A stretch of DNA of 64,000 nt from Perlabentimonas sp041656735. GTDB taxonomy: Bacteria > Bacteroidota > Bacteroidia > Bacteroidales > Tenuifilaceae. This document shows positions 27,609 to 37,334 of this stretch, in pieces. The stretch is from the NCBI GenBank assembly GCA_041656735.1, contig JBBACY010000007.1, positions 37,963 through 101,962 of the forward strand, written 5' to 3'. Position numbers and translations under genes: made by a program. Every line of letters starts with the position of its first letter. Within the stretch, counting starts at the first letter, position 1. The notes beneath the pieces are model-generated. The model was not told the origin of the DNA and did no database searches. It saw nothing but the letters and a program-made list of their open reading frames with translations.

Positions 27609-30600
27609 TTATCCTAGCGTATCGAACAGGTTTTCGATTTCGGCCAGATGCTCGCCTTTTTCAAAATTACCCGCCATTTTGTACAATTCCTGTAAAATAT
27701 AAATGCTGAGTTCCACTTCGCCTTTTACGCTCCCCGAAAATTTGTTGGGTAATGATAATAGGTAGCCCAGCTCGTTAGCGCATTGGTTCATATAAATGCG
27801 TGAGTAGCCTACGGCTTTATCAACTGCACCCGCTTGGTAGTAGCCCTCTATTAGTATGATGGCGAAGAAATTAAAGGGAACTGTTTCATGCGGAATAATC
27901 TCCATACACTTATCGAGAACGGCTATTGCCTTTTCGTTCTGGTTTTCAGCAATTAAAGCGCTCGCTAGCCTACCAAATATATTACGGTAGTTAGATACAA
28001 TTCGGGTGCTGTTCTCGTTAATATAGACTTTAGGGTCCGAAATGCTTCGATACTGATATTTGTTCATCAGGTTGTTGTACATAATCTCGGTATTTACCTT
28101 TCCGTATCTTCCCCGCTCACGGTGCGCCTCAATGGGCACAATTCGGTAAAGGAGACCTTCGAGTTGGAAATACTTATCGAGATTCTGATACGTATCGGTA
28201 TTTACCGTAATGGCGAAATACATTGGGCGTTGCCAGTTGTTATTAGCCATTAAATCCATCAAAAATTGACCATCTTTAAGCAGATAGTTCGATGGTAATC
28301 GCCAGTGCATGGTGTCAACAACTTGGTGCATATACTTGGGTTGAACAACCTTGTTATTTAATATATCTTCCTTATTTATAGGCAAATACAGGTTTTTAGA
28401 TGGAAAGAAGTCGATGGTTTCGTCTCGCTCAAAAGGCGAATTTAATTTTGTGTTTGGATTATCGCTAAGCATAAAGTCCACCGCCTGCTTAATATGTACA
28501 GGCTGACTAAGCTTATCGGTTGTTAGAACTACTTCGCGGGTGCCAACTATGTACTGCTCTTTTTTCATACTTGCAGGCAACGGATCCGACTTGTAGGCTT
28601 TACGTAACATTTGGTCGATGTACCAATCGGCGCGAAGGTAGCTTAAGTTTGCCACACGAACGTCCGTTCGCACCTCTTCAACCTCCTGCGCGTACCAGAG
28701 AGGGAATGTATCGTTATCGCCATACGAAAATAGTATGCCATTTGGCTCGCTTGTTTTTAGCGCATTGTAGGCAAAGTCCACTGGTACATAGTCGCCCGAT
28801 CGGTCGTGATCATCCCAGTTTTCGAAGGCCATAACGCCTGGCACAAAAGCGAGGGTAAGCCCAGTAGTTAAAATTGCTCCTGGGGCATTATTAAAAGCTT
28901 TTCGAATACCTTGGAAAAGAGCCATAACTCCTAAACCCACCCAAATGCTATATGCATAAAAACTGCCGGCAAAGGCATAGTCGCGCTCGCGGGGTTGGTA
29001 TGGGGTTTGATTTAGGTAAACTACAATGGCTATTCCGGTTAAGATAAATAGTAGGGAAACCACCCAAAAATCTTTCCGATTTCGGGAATAATGAAAAAAC
29101 ATTCCTGCCAATCCTAGTATCAAGGGTAGCATATAGTAGCGGTTGTGAGCTTTGTTTCGGAATGTAGCGGGCAAGTCGTTTTGCGAGCCCAACCGTGGAG
29201 CATCGATAAACGGAATTCCGCTAATCCAGTTGCCTTTGATAACCTCACCGTGGCCCTGAATGTCATTTTGTCTTCCAGCAAAATTCCACATAAAGTAGCG
29301 AAAATACATATGCCCTACCTGATATGAAAAAAAGAAACGCAGATTCTCGGCAAATGTGGGTACACGTTTAACCTCTGTTTCGCCAGATGCTCCACTTACC
29401 CGTACTGGGTGGCCTGTGAAGTTGCTCCACTCCTTATACGCTCTTACGTGTTGAGGTTCGGAGCTATACATTCGGGGGAAAAGCGAAACAAACCTATCGT
29501 CGTATTTATACTTTGATTTATAGGACGACACGGCGTATTTCCCATCTTTCTGAACGTACTGTGGACTTCCCTTCTCTTTGCTAACTACAGGAGCATCAAA
29601 AGAACTTCCCATAATCAATGGCCTATCGCCATACTGCTCACGGTTTAAATAATAAAGTAATGAGAAGGTATCATCGGGACTGTTTTGGTCCATGGGTGGG
29701 TTAGCCGACGAACGAATAACGATTAGTGCGAATGAGCTATATCCTATAAGAACAACTGTTAAACAGAGTATTGCGGTATTTAAAACTGGCTTTGAATTTC
29801 TATAAGTGTAGCGTATTCCCCATACCAGCAAACCTGCAACCAGAAGTAGGTAAAAGAATAAACCCGATTTAAAGGGCAACCCGAAACTATTAACGAATAA
29901 CAACTCGAATTTTGATGCGATTACAACAAAACCCTGTATAATACCATACATCATAATGAGTAGCAAAACAACGCTAAGGGCTAATGCTTTTACCACGCCC
30001 CAGGGTGTAACCTCATACTTTTTAAAGTAGTACACCATAACAATGGCGGGAATGGCCAGCAAGTTAAGTAGGTGTACGCCAATGGAAAGTCCCATTAGGT
30101 AAGCAATAAAAATGAGCCAACGGTTGGCGTGGGGTTCGTTAGCCACATTCTCCCACTTAAGGATAGCCCAAAATACCAGCGCGGTGAACAGTGATGAGGT
30201 TGCGTAAACCTCGGCCTCAACAGCCGAAAACCAGAATGTATCGGAAAAGGTATATGTTAGTGCGCCAACTAAACCTGAACCAATAATAAGAATAACTTGT
30301 GTTAGGGTATATTTATCGCCTGTGGCAATAACCATTTTACGTGCAAGGTGGGTAACAGACCAGAACAAAAAGAGTATGGTAAATGCGCTGGCTAAAACCG
30401 AGAGCATATTAGCAAAAATAGGTATTAGCGTGGTGGTGGGAGCAAGCATAGTAAATAAGCGCATTAGCAACATAAAAATTGGCGCTCCGGGCGGATGCCC
30501 AACCTCTAGTTTGAAACCACTGGCAATAAACTCGCCACAGTCCCAAAAGCTGGCTGTGGGTTGTACGGTTAAAAAATAAACAATGGCTGCAATGGCAAAT

Positions 30601-30659
30601 GCTAGCCAGCCAAACAGTATGTTTAGTTTTTGGTATTTAGGAAAAGAGAATAACTTCAT
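27609..30659 (-). CDS. DUF2723 protein O-mannosyltransferase-like membrane protein with C-terminal TPR-like tail
   Basis: About 1016 residues from ATG 30659; an in-frame ATG at 30728 lies in the likely promoter zone. N-terminal half has about 10-12 helices with the family motif SFWDCGEFIASGFKLEVGHP (acidic residue in the first periplasmic loop, as in GT-C enzymes) and PPGAPIFMLLMRL. A periplasmic domain with a SYGDNDTFPLWYAQEVEEVR motif follows, then a helical, TPR-like C-terminus. DUF2723 is related to TMEM260 and is a candidate protein O-glycosyltransferase. In Bacteroidota, secreted proteins are widely O-glycosylated, so the nearby T9SS cargo are possible but unproven substrates. Confidence 0.85.
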   Translation of the reverse strand: MKLFSFPKYQKLNILFGWLAFAIAAIVYFLTVQPTASFWDCGEFIASGFKLEVGHPPGAPIFMLLMRLFTMLAPTTTLIPIFANMLSVLASAFTILFLFWSVTHLARKMVIATGDKYTLTQVILIIGSGLVGALTYTFSDTFWFSAVEAEVYATSSLFTALVFWAILKWENVANEPHANRWLIFIAYLMGLSIGVHLLNLLAIPAIVMVYYFKKYEVTPWGVVKALALSVVLLLIMMYGIIQGFVVIASKFELLFVNSFGLPFKSGLFFYLLLVAGLLVWGIRYTYRNSKPVLNTAILCLTVVLIGYSSFALIVIRSSANPPMDQNSPDDTFSLLYYLNREQYGDRPLIMGSSFDAPVVSKEKGSPQYVQKDGKYAVSSYKSKYKYDDRFVSLFPRMYSSEPQHVRAYKEWSNFTGHPVRVSGASGETEVKRVPTFAENLRFFFSYQVGHMYFRYFMWNFAGRQNDIQGHGEVIKGNWISGIPFIDAPRLGSQNDLPATFRNKAHNRYYMLPLILGLAGMFFHYSRNRKDFWVVSLLFILTGIAIVVYLNQTPYQPRERDYAFAGSFYAYSIWVGLGVMALFQGIRKAFNNAPGAILTTGLTLAFVPGVMAFENWDDHDRSGDYVPVDFAYNALKTSEPNGILFSYGDNDTFPLWYAQEVEEVRTDVRVANLSYLRADWYIDQMLRKAYKSDPLPASMKKEQYIVGTREVVLTTDKLSQPVHIKQAVDFMLSDNPNTKLNSPFERDETIDFFPSKNLYLPINKEDILNNKVVQPKYMHQVVDTMHWRLPSNYLLKDGQFLMDLMANNNWQRPMYFAITVNTDTYQNLDKYFQLEGLLYRIVPIEAHRERGRYGKVNTEIMYNNLMNKYQYRSISDPKVYINENSTRIVSNYRNIFGRLASALIAENQNEKAIAVLDKCMEIIPHETVPFNFFAIILIEGYYQAGAVDKAVGYSRIYMNQCANELGYLLSLPNKFSGSVKGEVELSIYILQELYKMAGNFEKGEHLAEIENLFDTLG

Positions 30660-30685
30660 GGCGCAGGAAAAATTGATTTGAAAAA

Positions 30686-30693
30686 CAAAATTA
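30686..30693 (-). promoter_or_regulatory. Candidate -7 box upstream of the DUF2723 gene
   Basis: On the minus strand TAATTTTG fits TAnnTTTG and lies 27 bases upstream of the chosen ATG at 30659. It is inside the ORF if the longer ATG at 30728 were used, which argues for the shorter form. No convincing -33 element. Confidence 0.35.
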
Positions 30694-30800
30694 CTATTTT
30701 TTTGGTAATTGTTTTTGGCATTTTGCATAATACCCGCTTTATTAAACAGATAGTGGGTAAATTAACCTAACAAACAGAAAATGTAAGTTAAAAGGAATAC

Positions 30801-31757
30801 TTACCACCTTATTTTTGCCCACTCTTTCTGCTCTTCTTCAGAAAGGAATGTCCATGCCACAATTCGAGTAGATTTATTGCCAGTTCCCATCGTTTTGGTT
30901 ACAACCTTTTTTGTCTCCAATTTTTCTAACAATTTGTATATTCCCTTTAGGTTAGATTGTTTTGATACTATGGTTGAAAACCAGCAAAAACTTTTGGCAA
31001 ACTTCTTACTCTCCTTCACCATGTTCTGAATAAATTTATACTCGCCACCGTCGTAAATAAGCTCGTTGCTTACTCCTGCAAAATTAAGGGTTGGGTTAGC
31101 TGTATCTTTTCCCGATAGGTTTCTAACCTTTCGTCGAGCTGCCTCTTGAGCCTCTTCGGCAGAAGAATGATAGGGCGGATTGCATATTGATACATCGATT
31201 TTTTCCTCTTTTCTAATTACACCAAAATATATGTTTTTAGGATTCTGTTGTAATCTGCAGTCAACTTTGTTTTTAAGAGATAAATTTCGATTCACAATAT
31301 TGTTAGCCGACTCAACGGACTTTGGGTCAATATCGGAGCCAATAAAATTCCACCCATACTCTGTAACGCCTATAATTGGGTAAATGCAACTAGCCCCTGT
31401 GCCAATATCGAGACACGTAACCTTATAGCCAGTGGGAATTTTACCGAGATTGTTTTCGGCCAGTAAATCGGCAATATGATGAATGTAATCGGCCCGACCG
31501 GGTATTGGGGGGCATAAATTTTTATCGGAGAATTCCCAGTATTTTATTTTGTAGTAATGCCTTAGCAACGACCTATTTAGAGTTTTTACAGCAGCGGGGT
31601 TTGAGAAGTCAATTGAATTAACCCCATATTTATTTGGCGTTATATACTTTGAAAGCATAGGACTGACGCTTACCAGGGCACTTAAATCATAGCGTTCTCG
31701 ATTTTTATTTCGAGGATGCAGAGTAGTTTTTATTTCCTGATTTTTTTCTGTTGACAT
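30801..31757 (-). CDS. rlmF: 23S rRNA (adenine(1618)-N6)-methyltransferase RlmF
   Basis: 318 residues. SAM-binding LDIGTGASCIYP and the N6-adenine signature NPPYHSSAEEA, plus RYDLSALVSVSPML near the N-terminus and the AEEAQEAARRKVRNL helix, match the RlmF/YbiN family. Modifies A1618 in 23S rRNA during assembly of the large subunit. Stands between two gaps of 70-140 bases and precedes no obvious partner; the DEFD-box RNA helicase upstream on the same strand could act in the same ribosome-assembly process. Confidence 0.93.
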   Translation of the reverse strand: MSTEKNQEIKTTLHPRNKNRERYDLSALVSVSPMLSKYITPNKYGVNSIDFSNPAAVKTLNRSLLRHYYKIKYWEFSDKNLCPPIPGRADYIHHIADLLAENNLGKIPTGYKVTCLDIGTGASCIYPIIGVTEYGWNFIGSDIDPKSVESANNIVNRNLSLKNKVDCRLQQNPKNIYFGVIRKEEKIDVSICNPPYHSSAEEAQEAARRKVRNLSGKDTANPTLNFAGVSNELIYDGGEYKFIQNMVKESKKFAKSFCWFSTIVSKQSNLKGIYKLLEKLETKKVVTKTMGTGNKSTRIVAWTFLSEEEQKEWAKIRW

Positions 31758-31900
31758 AAGTTTGTTTTTGAGCTATGTGTTTGCTTGAGCACTTTGACCT
31801 ACTAAGTGCAAATTGCTTGGTTTTAGTTACAAGGCAACTGCAATTTACCCTTTATATAAATACTCCCTTGTAAATTAATGTTTTGTTAATCAGTAAGTTG

Positions 31901-33253
31901 CTATATAATGCTAATTCTTACTTTCTTGTTTTTAAGCTTACTGTTATTGGTTTTTTTAACAAGCACTTCGGCTATCTCAGCCTGTACACCAACATACGTA
32001 CAATCCTGTTTGAGTTCAATAACACCTAGCTGCTCTTTTTGAATTTGACCTTGCTTAAGAAGTAAACCAGCAATATCGCCTTTTGATATTTTATCTCGCC
32101 TTCCGCCTGTAATGTACAAGGTTTTCCATTTTACTGGCGACGGAAGTGCAACCTCTTGTTGTTCCTCAATATTTACGTTTTCTGGAGCAATTTCCTTAAC
32201 GTAATCGGGTAGGTCCTCGCCTTGCCAGTGAAGAATATAGGCAATACCATCGCGGTTCATCCGGGCGGTACGTCCGTTTCTGTGGGTGAATTCTTTATTG
32301 CGTGGTGGAAGGTGATAATGAAGAATAAATTTTATTTCGGGTATATCAAGTCCACGAGCAGCCAAGTCGGTTGCCAAGAGAAGCTGATTTGTACCATTTC
32401 TGAACTTAACTAGCGCCCGCTCCCTATCTATTTGCTCCATACTGCCATGAAAGCACTCATGATGAATATGGTTTTCTGTTAAAAAATCGCTTACCCGTTC
32501 TAGCGCATCCTTAAAATTGCAGAAAATTATTCCGGGCTGAGAGCCAATAAAAGCGAGAGCTTTTTGCAAGGTTTTTAGCTTATCTTTTTCGGGCGAAAGG
32601 ATTGTTTTTATGGTTAGTTTGGAGTTTTCTTCGTGAAGATAATTGATGAAAATAGGTCTTTCTAAGCCAACAAAATCGGGTATTTTAACATCGCTAGTAG
32701 CTGAGGTTAGAATCCTTTGCTGAACATTGGGCAGCGCTTCAACAATCTCGGCCATCTCTTTTTCAAAACCCACTTCGAGCGATTTGTCGAACTCGTCGAG
32801 AATAAGGGTATTAATATGTTCCAATGAAAGTTTGTCCCTTCTAAATCTATCGGCTATTCGTCCGGGTGTGCCAATAAGAATTGCTGGCCGATGTTTTAGG
32901 TCAATCTTATCTAATGTTCCTGAACGTCCGCCATATACGGAATTCACTTTAAAACCCGACCCTAATTTTCGGATTACCTGCTCAATTTGCTGTGCCAATT
33001 CACGCGAGGGGACAAGTATGAGAATTTGAATTTCATCGCAGTTCGCATCAAGCGTTTCAAGTAAAGGCAGTACAAAGGCCAGGGTTTTACCCGTTCCTGT
33101 GGGCGATAGTAGCACCACATCCGACTTTAATTGTATGGTTTTACAGGCCTCCTCTTGCATTGGGTTTAGCTCTGTAATTTCAAATTTATTTAGAAGCGAG
33201 GCTGTGAGCTCATCGCCGAAAATCTCTTTTTGGTCTTTGTTTTCTGTTGACAT
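31901..33253 (-). CDS. DbpA-type DEAD/DEFD-box RNA helicase
   Basis: 450 residues. Helicase motifs in order: Q-motif region NPMQEEACKTI, motif I SPTGTGKT, Ia PSRELAQQ, GG, Ib TPGRI, motif II DEFD (instead of DEAD), motif III SATS, motif V ATDLAARGLD, motif VI HRNGRTARM. The last 80 residues (KTLYITGGRRDKISKGDIAG) match the DbpA RNA-binding domain, suggesting action on 23S rRNA during 50S assembly. DEFD in motif II is common in this Bacteroidota group. The N-terminal MSTEN start resembles that of rlmF next door, probably by chance. Confidence 0.9.
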   Translation of the reverse strand: MSTENKDQKEIFGDELTASLLNKFEITELNPMQEEACKTIQLKSDVVLLSPTGTGKTLAFVLPLLETLDANCDEIQILILVPSRELAQQIEQVIRKLGSGFKVNSVYGGRSGTLDKIDLKHRPAILIGTPGRIADRFRRDKLSLEHINTLILDEFDKSLEVGFEKEMAEIVEALPNVQQRILTSATSDVKIPDFVGLERPIFINYLHEENSKLTIKTILSPEKDKLKTLQKALAFIGSQPGIIFCNFKDALERVSDFLTENHIHHECFHGSMEQIDRERALVKFRNGTNQLLLATDLAARGLDIPEIKFILHYHLPPRNKEFTHRNGRTARMNRDGIAYILHWQGEDLPDYVKEIAPENVNIEEQQEVALPSPVKWKTLYITGGRRDKISKGDIAGLLLKQGQIQKEQLGVIELKQDCTYVGVQAEIAEVLVKKTNNSKLKNKKVRISII

Positions 33254-33309
33254 TTAGTAAATTTTCTTTTTATTTTAGGCTGTCTAAAAAGTGAAAATTA
33301 TCTTGTATT

Positions 33310-33552
33310 TTATTTTATTCTCTTTTCCAAATCAAGATAAAGTTGTTCAACTTTATCTCTAGCCCATTGTGTTTTTCTTAAAAACGTAAGGCTAGATTTA
33401 ATAGAGGGGTTATCCTTAAAGCAGTTGATATTTATTTTCATTGCTAATTTTTCCCAACCATACTTTTTTACTAGTACCTCTAGCATAGTTATTAATTTAA
33501 CCCCGTGTAAGGGATTGTTGGGTTGTTCTTGCTGAATATTTTCGTTGTGCAT
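33310..33552 (-). CDS. VF530 (DUF2132) family protein
   Basis: 80 residues, NNPLHGVKLITMLEVLVKKY and FKDNPSIKSSLTFLRKTQWA are the two conserved blocks of the VF530 family, small DNA-binding-like helical proteins. Possibly nucleic-acid binding; function unproven. About 55 bases upstream of the helicase and on the same strand. Confidence 0.85.
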   Translation of the reverse strand: MHNENIQQEQPNNPLHGVKLITMLEVLVKKYGWEKLAMKININCFKDNPSIKSSLTFLRKTQWARDKVEQLYLDLEKRIK

Positions 33553-33697
33553 TTTCTGTTTAAATTGGCTTTAGTGGGCGGGGTTTGGAAAGTGTGGGAG
33601 GATGAAACGATTCATTATCCCATACTACGAGAAAGCGAGAGCGATTTCTAATCTGCTGACATCCGGTATTTTATTAGCCCCTTGTTGGGGTAGATTA

Positions 33698-34045
33698 TTA
33701 ATAGTTTTCGATTGTTAAAGCTTTCGACAGGGCTTCTTTAATCTCTTCGAGATTGCTTAGTGATATTCTTCCAGTTTTCTTTATAAATCGTTCCTCTGAT
33801 ATTGACCCGATTTGGAAACAATCAGCAGCTGATTCTTTTGATAAGTTGTTTGTGGTGTCAGTTTTTATATAAACCATCCAAGGTGCTATTTTATACCTTT
33901 CTTACCAATCTGTTAGTGGTACAATAATTTTTAACGGAAGTTTTCCAAGAGAATTATCATTAACAACAATTGCAGGTCTTGTTTTCTTAATTTTTGCTCC
34001 AATTGTTGGGTCCAGATTGATTAACTAAATTTCACTTTGTTTCAT
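33698..34045 (-). pseudogene. mazF: Decayed MazF/PemK-type toxin, two in-frame stop codons
   Basis: Reading the minus strand from ATG 34045, 115 codons show the MazF pattern: MKQSEI-stop-LINLDPTIG, then KKTRPAIVVNDNSLGKLPL, IIVPLTDW-stop-ERYKIAPWMV and LSKESAADCFQIGSISEERF, ending at TAA 33698. TAG at 34025-34027 sits where MazF has the Trp of EIWLVNLDP; TAA at 33902-33904 sits where a Lys is expected. Each is one substitution away from the family codon, and no frameshift breaks the reading frame, so decay looks recent. An intact copy would be a sequence-specific mRNA endonuclease. Its antitoxin relic lies directly upstream. Confidence 0.85.
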
Positions 34046-34189
34046 AGAACTCTTCAAAATTAAGCTGAGTAAAAGTAATTAATTCCTTGTTTCACTTTCT
34101 TCAATTGTTTTTAAAGTTCTTTCAATTATAAGAATTCTTTTGCCTAAAGGAAGTTTTTTAATTACTCCAATAATTTCTCTTACTTCCAT
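34032..34189 (-). pseudogene. Decayed antitoxin gene partnering the MazF relic
   Basis: From ATG 34189 the minus strand encodes MEVREIIGVIKKLPLGKRIL and a helical continuation, stopping after 36 codons at 34079. Just beyond, in another frame, KELITFTQLNFEEFYETK ends at TGA 34032-34034 and overlaps the toxin start, as a normal antitoxin tail would. So an approximately 70-residue antitoxin has lost a central piece with a frameshift. Antitoxins of this type (MTTIEVREI...FYET) commonly precede mazF in Bacteroidota. Neither component can be made intact. Confidence 0.72.
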
Positions 34190-34346
34190 AATTTATTCTT
34201 ATTCCTTCATGCAAAGATAAAGTTTTTTAAGGTTGAAAACAATCGCTTAAAGATACCCGTGCCGATTTCATTAACGTGCCCCAACCAGCGTATAACACTG
34301 TTCTACCAGCTGTTGTGGTTGTTGCAATTCCCAAATTTTACCTAGC

Positions 34347-37121
34347 TTAGTGTGCTTCGAGCCAGTTTTGACCCTCACCCATATCAATTTCAAGGGGTAC
34401 CGAGAGTTTTATAACATTCTCCATGCAATCCTTAACTATGGACTTCATGGTGTCGAGCTCGGGTTTGTACACATCAAAGTTTAGCTCATCGTGTACCTGA
34501 ATTATCATTCGACTCTTCAGCCCTTTTTCGTTCATCTGCTGGTTAATGGCTATCATGGCCGCCTTAATAATATCGGCTGCCGAACCCTGAATGGGCGCAT
34601 TTATGGCATTTCGCTCGGCCAGTCCGCGTACGGTTTGGTTGTTCGAATTAATATCGGGTAGGTAGCGTTTGCGCCCGTAAATGGTTTCAACATAGCCCTT
34701 TTTTCGAGCCTGCTCAACACAACTATCCATATAAGCCTTTACGCCTTTATAGGTGTCGAAATAGCCGTCGATTAGTGCTTTGGCTTCGCTATTGCTTATT
34801 CCCAAGCGTTGCGAGAGGCCGAAGGCTGAAATACCGTAAATCATTCCGAAGTTGGCCGTTTTTGCGCTGTTTCGCTGCTCGCGGGTAACATCGGCTAGTG
34901 CTATTTTAAAAATTTTTGATGCGGTGGCAGCGTGAATATCCTCGCCATTTTGAAAAGCCTCAAGCATTGAGGGGTCCTGACTAACGTGCGCCATAAGGCG
35001 CAGCTCAATTTGCGAGTAGTCGGCCGATAGTATAATGTAATCATCGCCCGAAGGGATAAAGGCCTTGCGAATTTCTCTGCCTCGCTCCTCGCGAATGGGG
35101 ATATTTTGCAGGTTGGGATTATTGGAGCTGAGCCTACCCGTTGATGCTACCGCCTGATTGAACGATGCGTGAATCTTCCCCGTTTTCTTGTTAATTAGCG
35201 TTGGTAGCACTTCAACATAGGTTGATAAAAGTTTTTTTACCGAACGGAAATCGAGAATCTTGGCAACAATGGGGTGCTTGTCGGCGTATTTCATCAGCTC
35301 CTCCTCGCCAGTGGAGTACTGCTTGGTTTTGGTGCGTTTAGCATTTGTTGCAATCTTCATTCTTTCAAATAGCGCCTCGCCCAGCTGTTTTGGTGATGAA
35401 ACGTTTAGGTCGGGCATACCCGCCATTTCCTTTATATCGTGGTCGAGCTGCAGTAGCTCCTTGTTTAGCTCAACGGCGTAATCGTTAAGTGCCTGAGTAT
35501 TTATGGTAACCCCTGCATACTCAATTTGTGCAAGCACCCTAATCAGAGGCTCTTCGAGGGTGTAGTATAGGTTCGTTAGATTTTCTGTCTCTAGCCGTTT
35601 CCATAGAATAGTTTTTAGCTGTAGGGCAAGGTCAGAATCTTCGCCAGCATAAATGGCTGCCTTTTTGGGGTCGATACTACGCATATTTAGCTGTCTGGCG
35701 CCTTTTTTGCCAATTAGCTCCTCAATTTCGATGGGTTTATAGCCCAAAATATTTTCAGAAAGAATATTAAGATTGTGTCGCATATCGGGCTCAAGTAGGT
35801 AGTGTCCCAGCATGGTATCGTTTAGCTTGCCACGCAGCTCAATGCCGTAGTATTTCAGCATTAGTAAATCGAACTTAACATTCTGACCAATCTTGGCGAT
35901 GTTCTCATCTTCAAAAACAGACTTAAAGCGATTTACCACCTCATTTGCCTTATCATCGTCGGCAGGGATGGGAACATACCAAGCTGTGTGCGGTTCAATG
36001 GAAAAAGAAATACCCACCAGCTTCGAGGTGTGATGCTCAAGACCTGTGGTTTCGGTATCGAAGCAAAACTCTTTGGCTGCCGAGAGTAACTGCACAAGCT
36101 TATCAATAGCCTTATCGTCTTCAATTAAGCGATAATCGTGCTTTACATCGTCTATGGTATTTAAGGAGGGCTCTGTAATGGGTTTTGCCAACTCGTCGTC
36201 GCCAAAAAGCGATGTTTGTATAGGCTTGGGTTTGCTCTGGGATGTATTATCGCCAAAAATATCACGCGAAAGCGAGCGGAATTCCAGCTCTTCGAGCAAT
36301 TTTTTTAGTTCCTCGGCATTTGGTTGAGCACGTGCCAACGCATCAAAATCGATATCAATGGGTACATCTAATTTTATTTCTACTAGAATGCGCGCCAAAT
36401 CGAGCTGTTTGCGGTTCTCGATTAGTTTTTCTTGCTGTCCTTTTGATAGCTGCTCAATATTCTTGTAAATTTCCTCAATGGAACCGTATTGTGCTATGAG
36501 TTTGGCTGCAGTTTTTTCGCCAATGCCCGGAACGCCTGGTATATTATCTGATGAATCGCCCCAGAGCGCAAGTATATCCTTAAACTGCATAGGGTTTTCA
36601 ATGCCATATTTTTTACACAAATCGTTGGCGGTAACCGTTTCAATATCGGCACCACTGCGCGAGGGTTTTACCATAACCACCTTGCTGGTAAGCAGCTGTC
36701 CGTAATCCTTATCGGGTGTCATCATCATTACCTCAAAGCCTAGGGGTTCTGCTCTTGCTGTAAGCGTTCCCACAATATCATCAGCTTCGTAGCCCAGCTT
36801 TTCGAGGATGGTAATATTCATTGCACGGATAATTTCCTTAATAATTGGCACTGCCGAGCGGATATCCTCGGGAGTTTCCTGTCGGTTGGCCTTGTACTCG
36901 GGGTACAAATCGTTGCGGAAGGTTTTGCCCGATATATCGAAAGCTACGGCAATGTGCGTTGGGTCGAACCGCTTTAGCGCATCGAGCAGCGATTTGGTGA
37001 AACCAAAAATGGCGGAAGTATTTTGCCCCTTACTGGTTTTAATGGGCCTACTAATAAATGCAAAGTAGGCGCGGTATATAAGGGCGTAGGCATCGAGAAC
37101 CAGAAGTGTTTTAGTAGGCAT
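34347..37121 (-). CDS. polA: DNA polymerase I
   Basis: 924 residues. Residues 1-290: 5' nuclease domain (LLVLDAYALIYRAYFAF, EADDIVGTL, GDSSDNIPGVPGIGEKTA). About 325-510: 3'-5' exonuclease domain with DEDD residues in FCFDTETTGLEHHTSK and KIGQNVKFDLLMLKYYG, so proofreading appears retained. About 540-924: polymerase domain with LSADYSQIELRLMAHVSQD (motif A), RNSAKTANFGMIYGISAFG (O helix) and IIQVHDELNFDV (motif C). Works in Okazaki-fragment processing and repair. Stand-alone gene with a -7 promoter box upstream. Confidence 0.96.
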   Translation of the reverse strand: MPTKTLLVLDAYALIYRAYFAFISRPIKTSKGQNTSAIFGFTKSLLDALKRFDPTHIAVAFDISGKTFRNDLYPEYKANRQETPEDIRSAVPIIKEIIRAMNITILEKLGYEADDIVGTLTARAEPLGFEVMMMTPDKDYGQLLTSKVVMVKPSRSGADIETVTANDLCKKYGIENPMQFKDILALWGDSSDNIPGVPGIGEKTAAKLIAQYGSIEEIYKNIEQLSKGQQEKLIENRKQLDLARILVEIKLDVPIDIDFDALARAQPNAEELKKLLEELEFRSLSRDIFGDNTSQSKPKPIQTSLFGDDELAKPITEPSLNTIDDVKHDYRLIEDDKAIDKLVQLLSAAKEFCFDTETTGLEHHTSKLVGISFSIEPHTAWYVPIPADDDKANEVVNRFKSVFEDENIAKIGQNVKFDLLMLKYYGIELRGKLNDTMLGHYLLEPDMRHNLNILSENILGYKPIEIEELIGKKGARQLNMRSIDPKKAAIYAGEDSDLALQLKTILWKRLETENLTNLYYTLEEPLIRVLAQIEYAGVTINTQALNDYAVELNKELLQLDHDIKEMAGMPDLNVSSPKQLGEALFERMKIATNAKRTKTKQYSTGEEELMKYADKHPIVAKILDFRSVKKLLSTYVEVLPTLINKKTGKIHASFNQAVASTGRLSSNNPNLQNIPIREERGREIRKAFIPSGDDYIILSADYSQIELRLMAHVSQDPSMLEAFQNGEDIHAATASKIFKIALADVTREQRNSAKTANFGMIYGISAFGLSQRLGISNSEAKALIDGYFDTYKGVKAYMDSCVEQARKKGYVETIYGRKRYLPDINSNNQTVRGLAERNAINAPIQGSAADIIKAAMIAINQQMNEKGLKSRMIIQVHDELNFDVYKPELDTMKSIVKDCMENVIKLSVPLEIDMGEGQNWLEAH

Positions 37122-37155
37122 ATTATGAGTTTTTAGATATTGACAAATGTGGTTG

Positions 37156-37163
37156 CAAAGATA
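37156..37163 (-). promoter_or_regulatory. Candidate -7 promoter box for polA
   Basis: On the minus strand TATCTTTG followed by C matches TAnnTTTG(C), 35 bases before the polA ATG. No clear TTG -33 at ideal spacing. Confidence 0.45.
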
Positions 37164-37202
37164 TTATCAATGTTGTATAAATTAGCTTTTTATTAAATGA
37201 TG

Positions 37203-37285
37203 TTTTCGTTCTGTCATTTATCGACTCTGTTTAGAATGACCAATACGCACCCTGAGCAGCCTACTATGAACGAATACGAAGGGTG
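37203..37285. repeat. Dispersed intergenic repeat, copy 1
   Basis: The stretch with TTCGTTCTGTCATTTAT, ACTCTGTTTAGAATGA and CACCCTGAG recurs with a few changes at about 53334-53400. Non-coding, upstream of polA here and in a gene-poor gap there. Confidence 0.7.
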
Positions 37286-37334
37286 AATTTACTTTTACAC
37301 AATTCAGAACCTCTACTAAACCCTACCGTATTTC

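Noticed and set aside
33553..34346. Genuine MazF operon
   Set aside because: Two in-frame stops and a frameshifted antitoxin exclude intact products unless the sequence is wrong.
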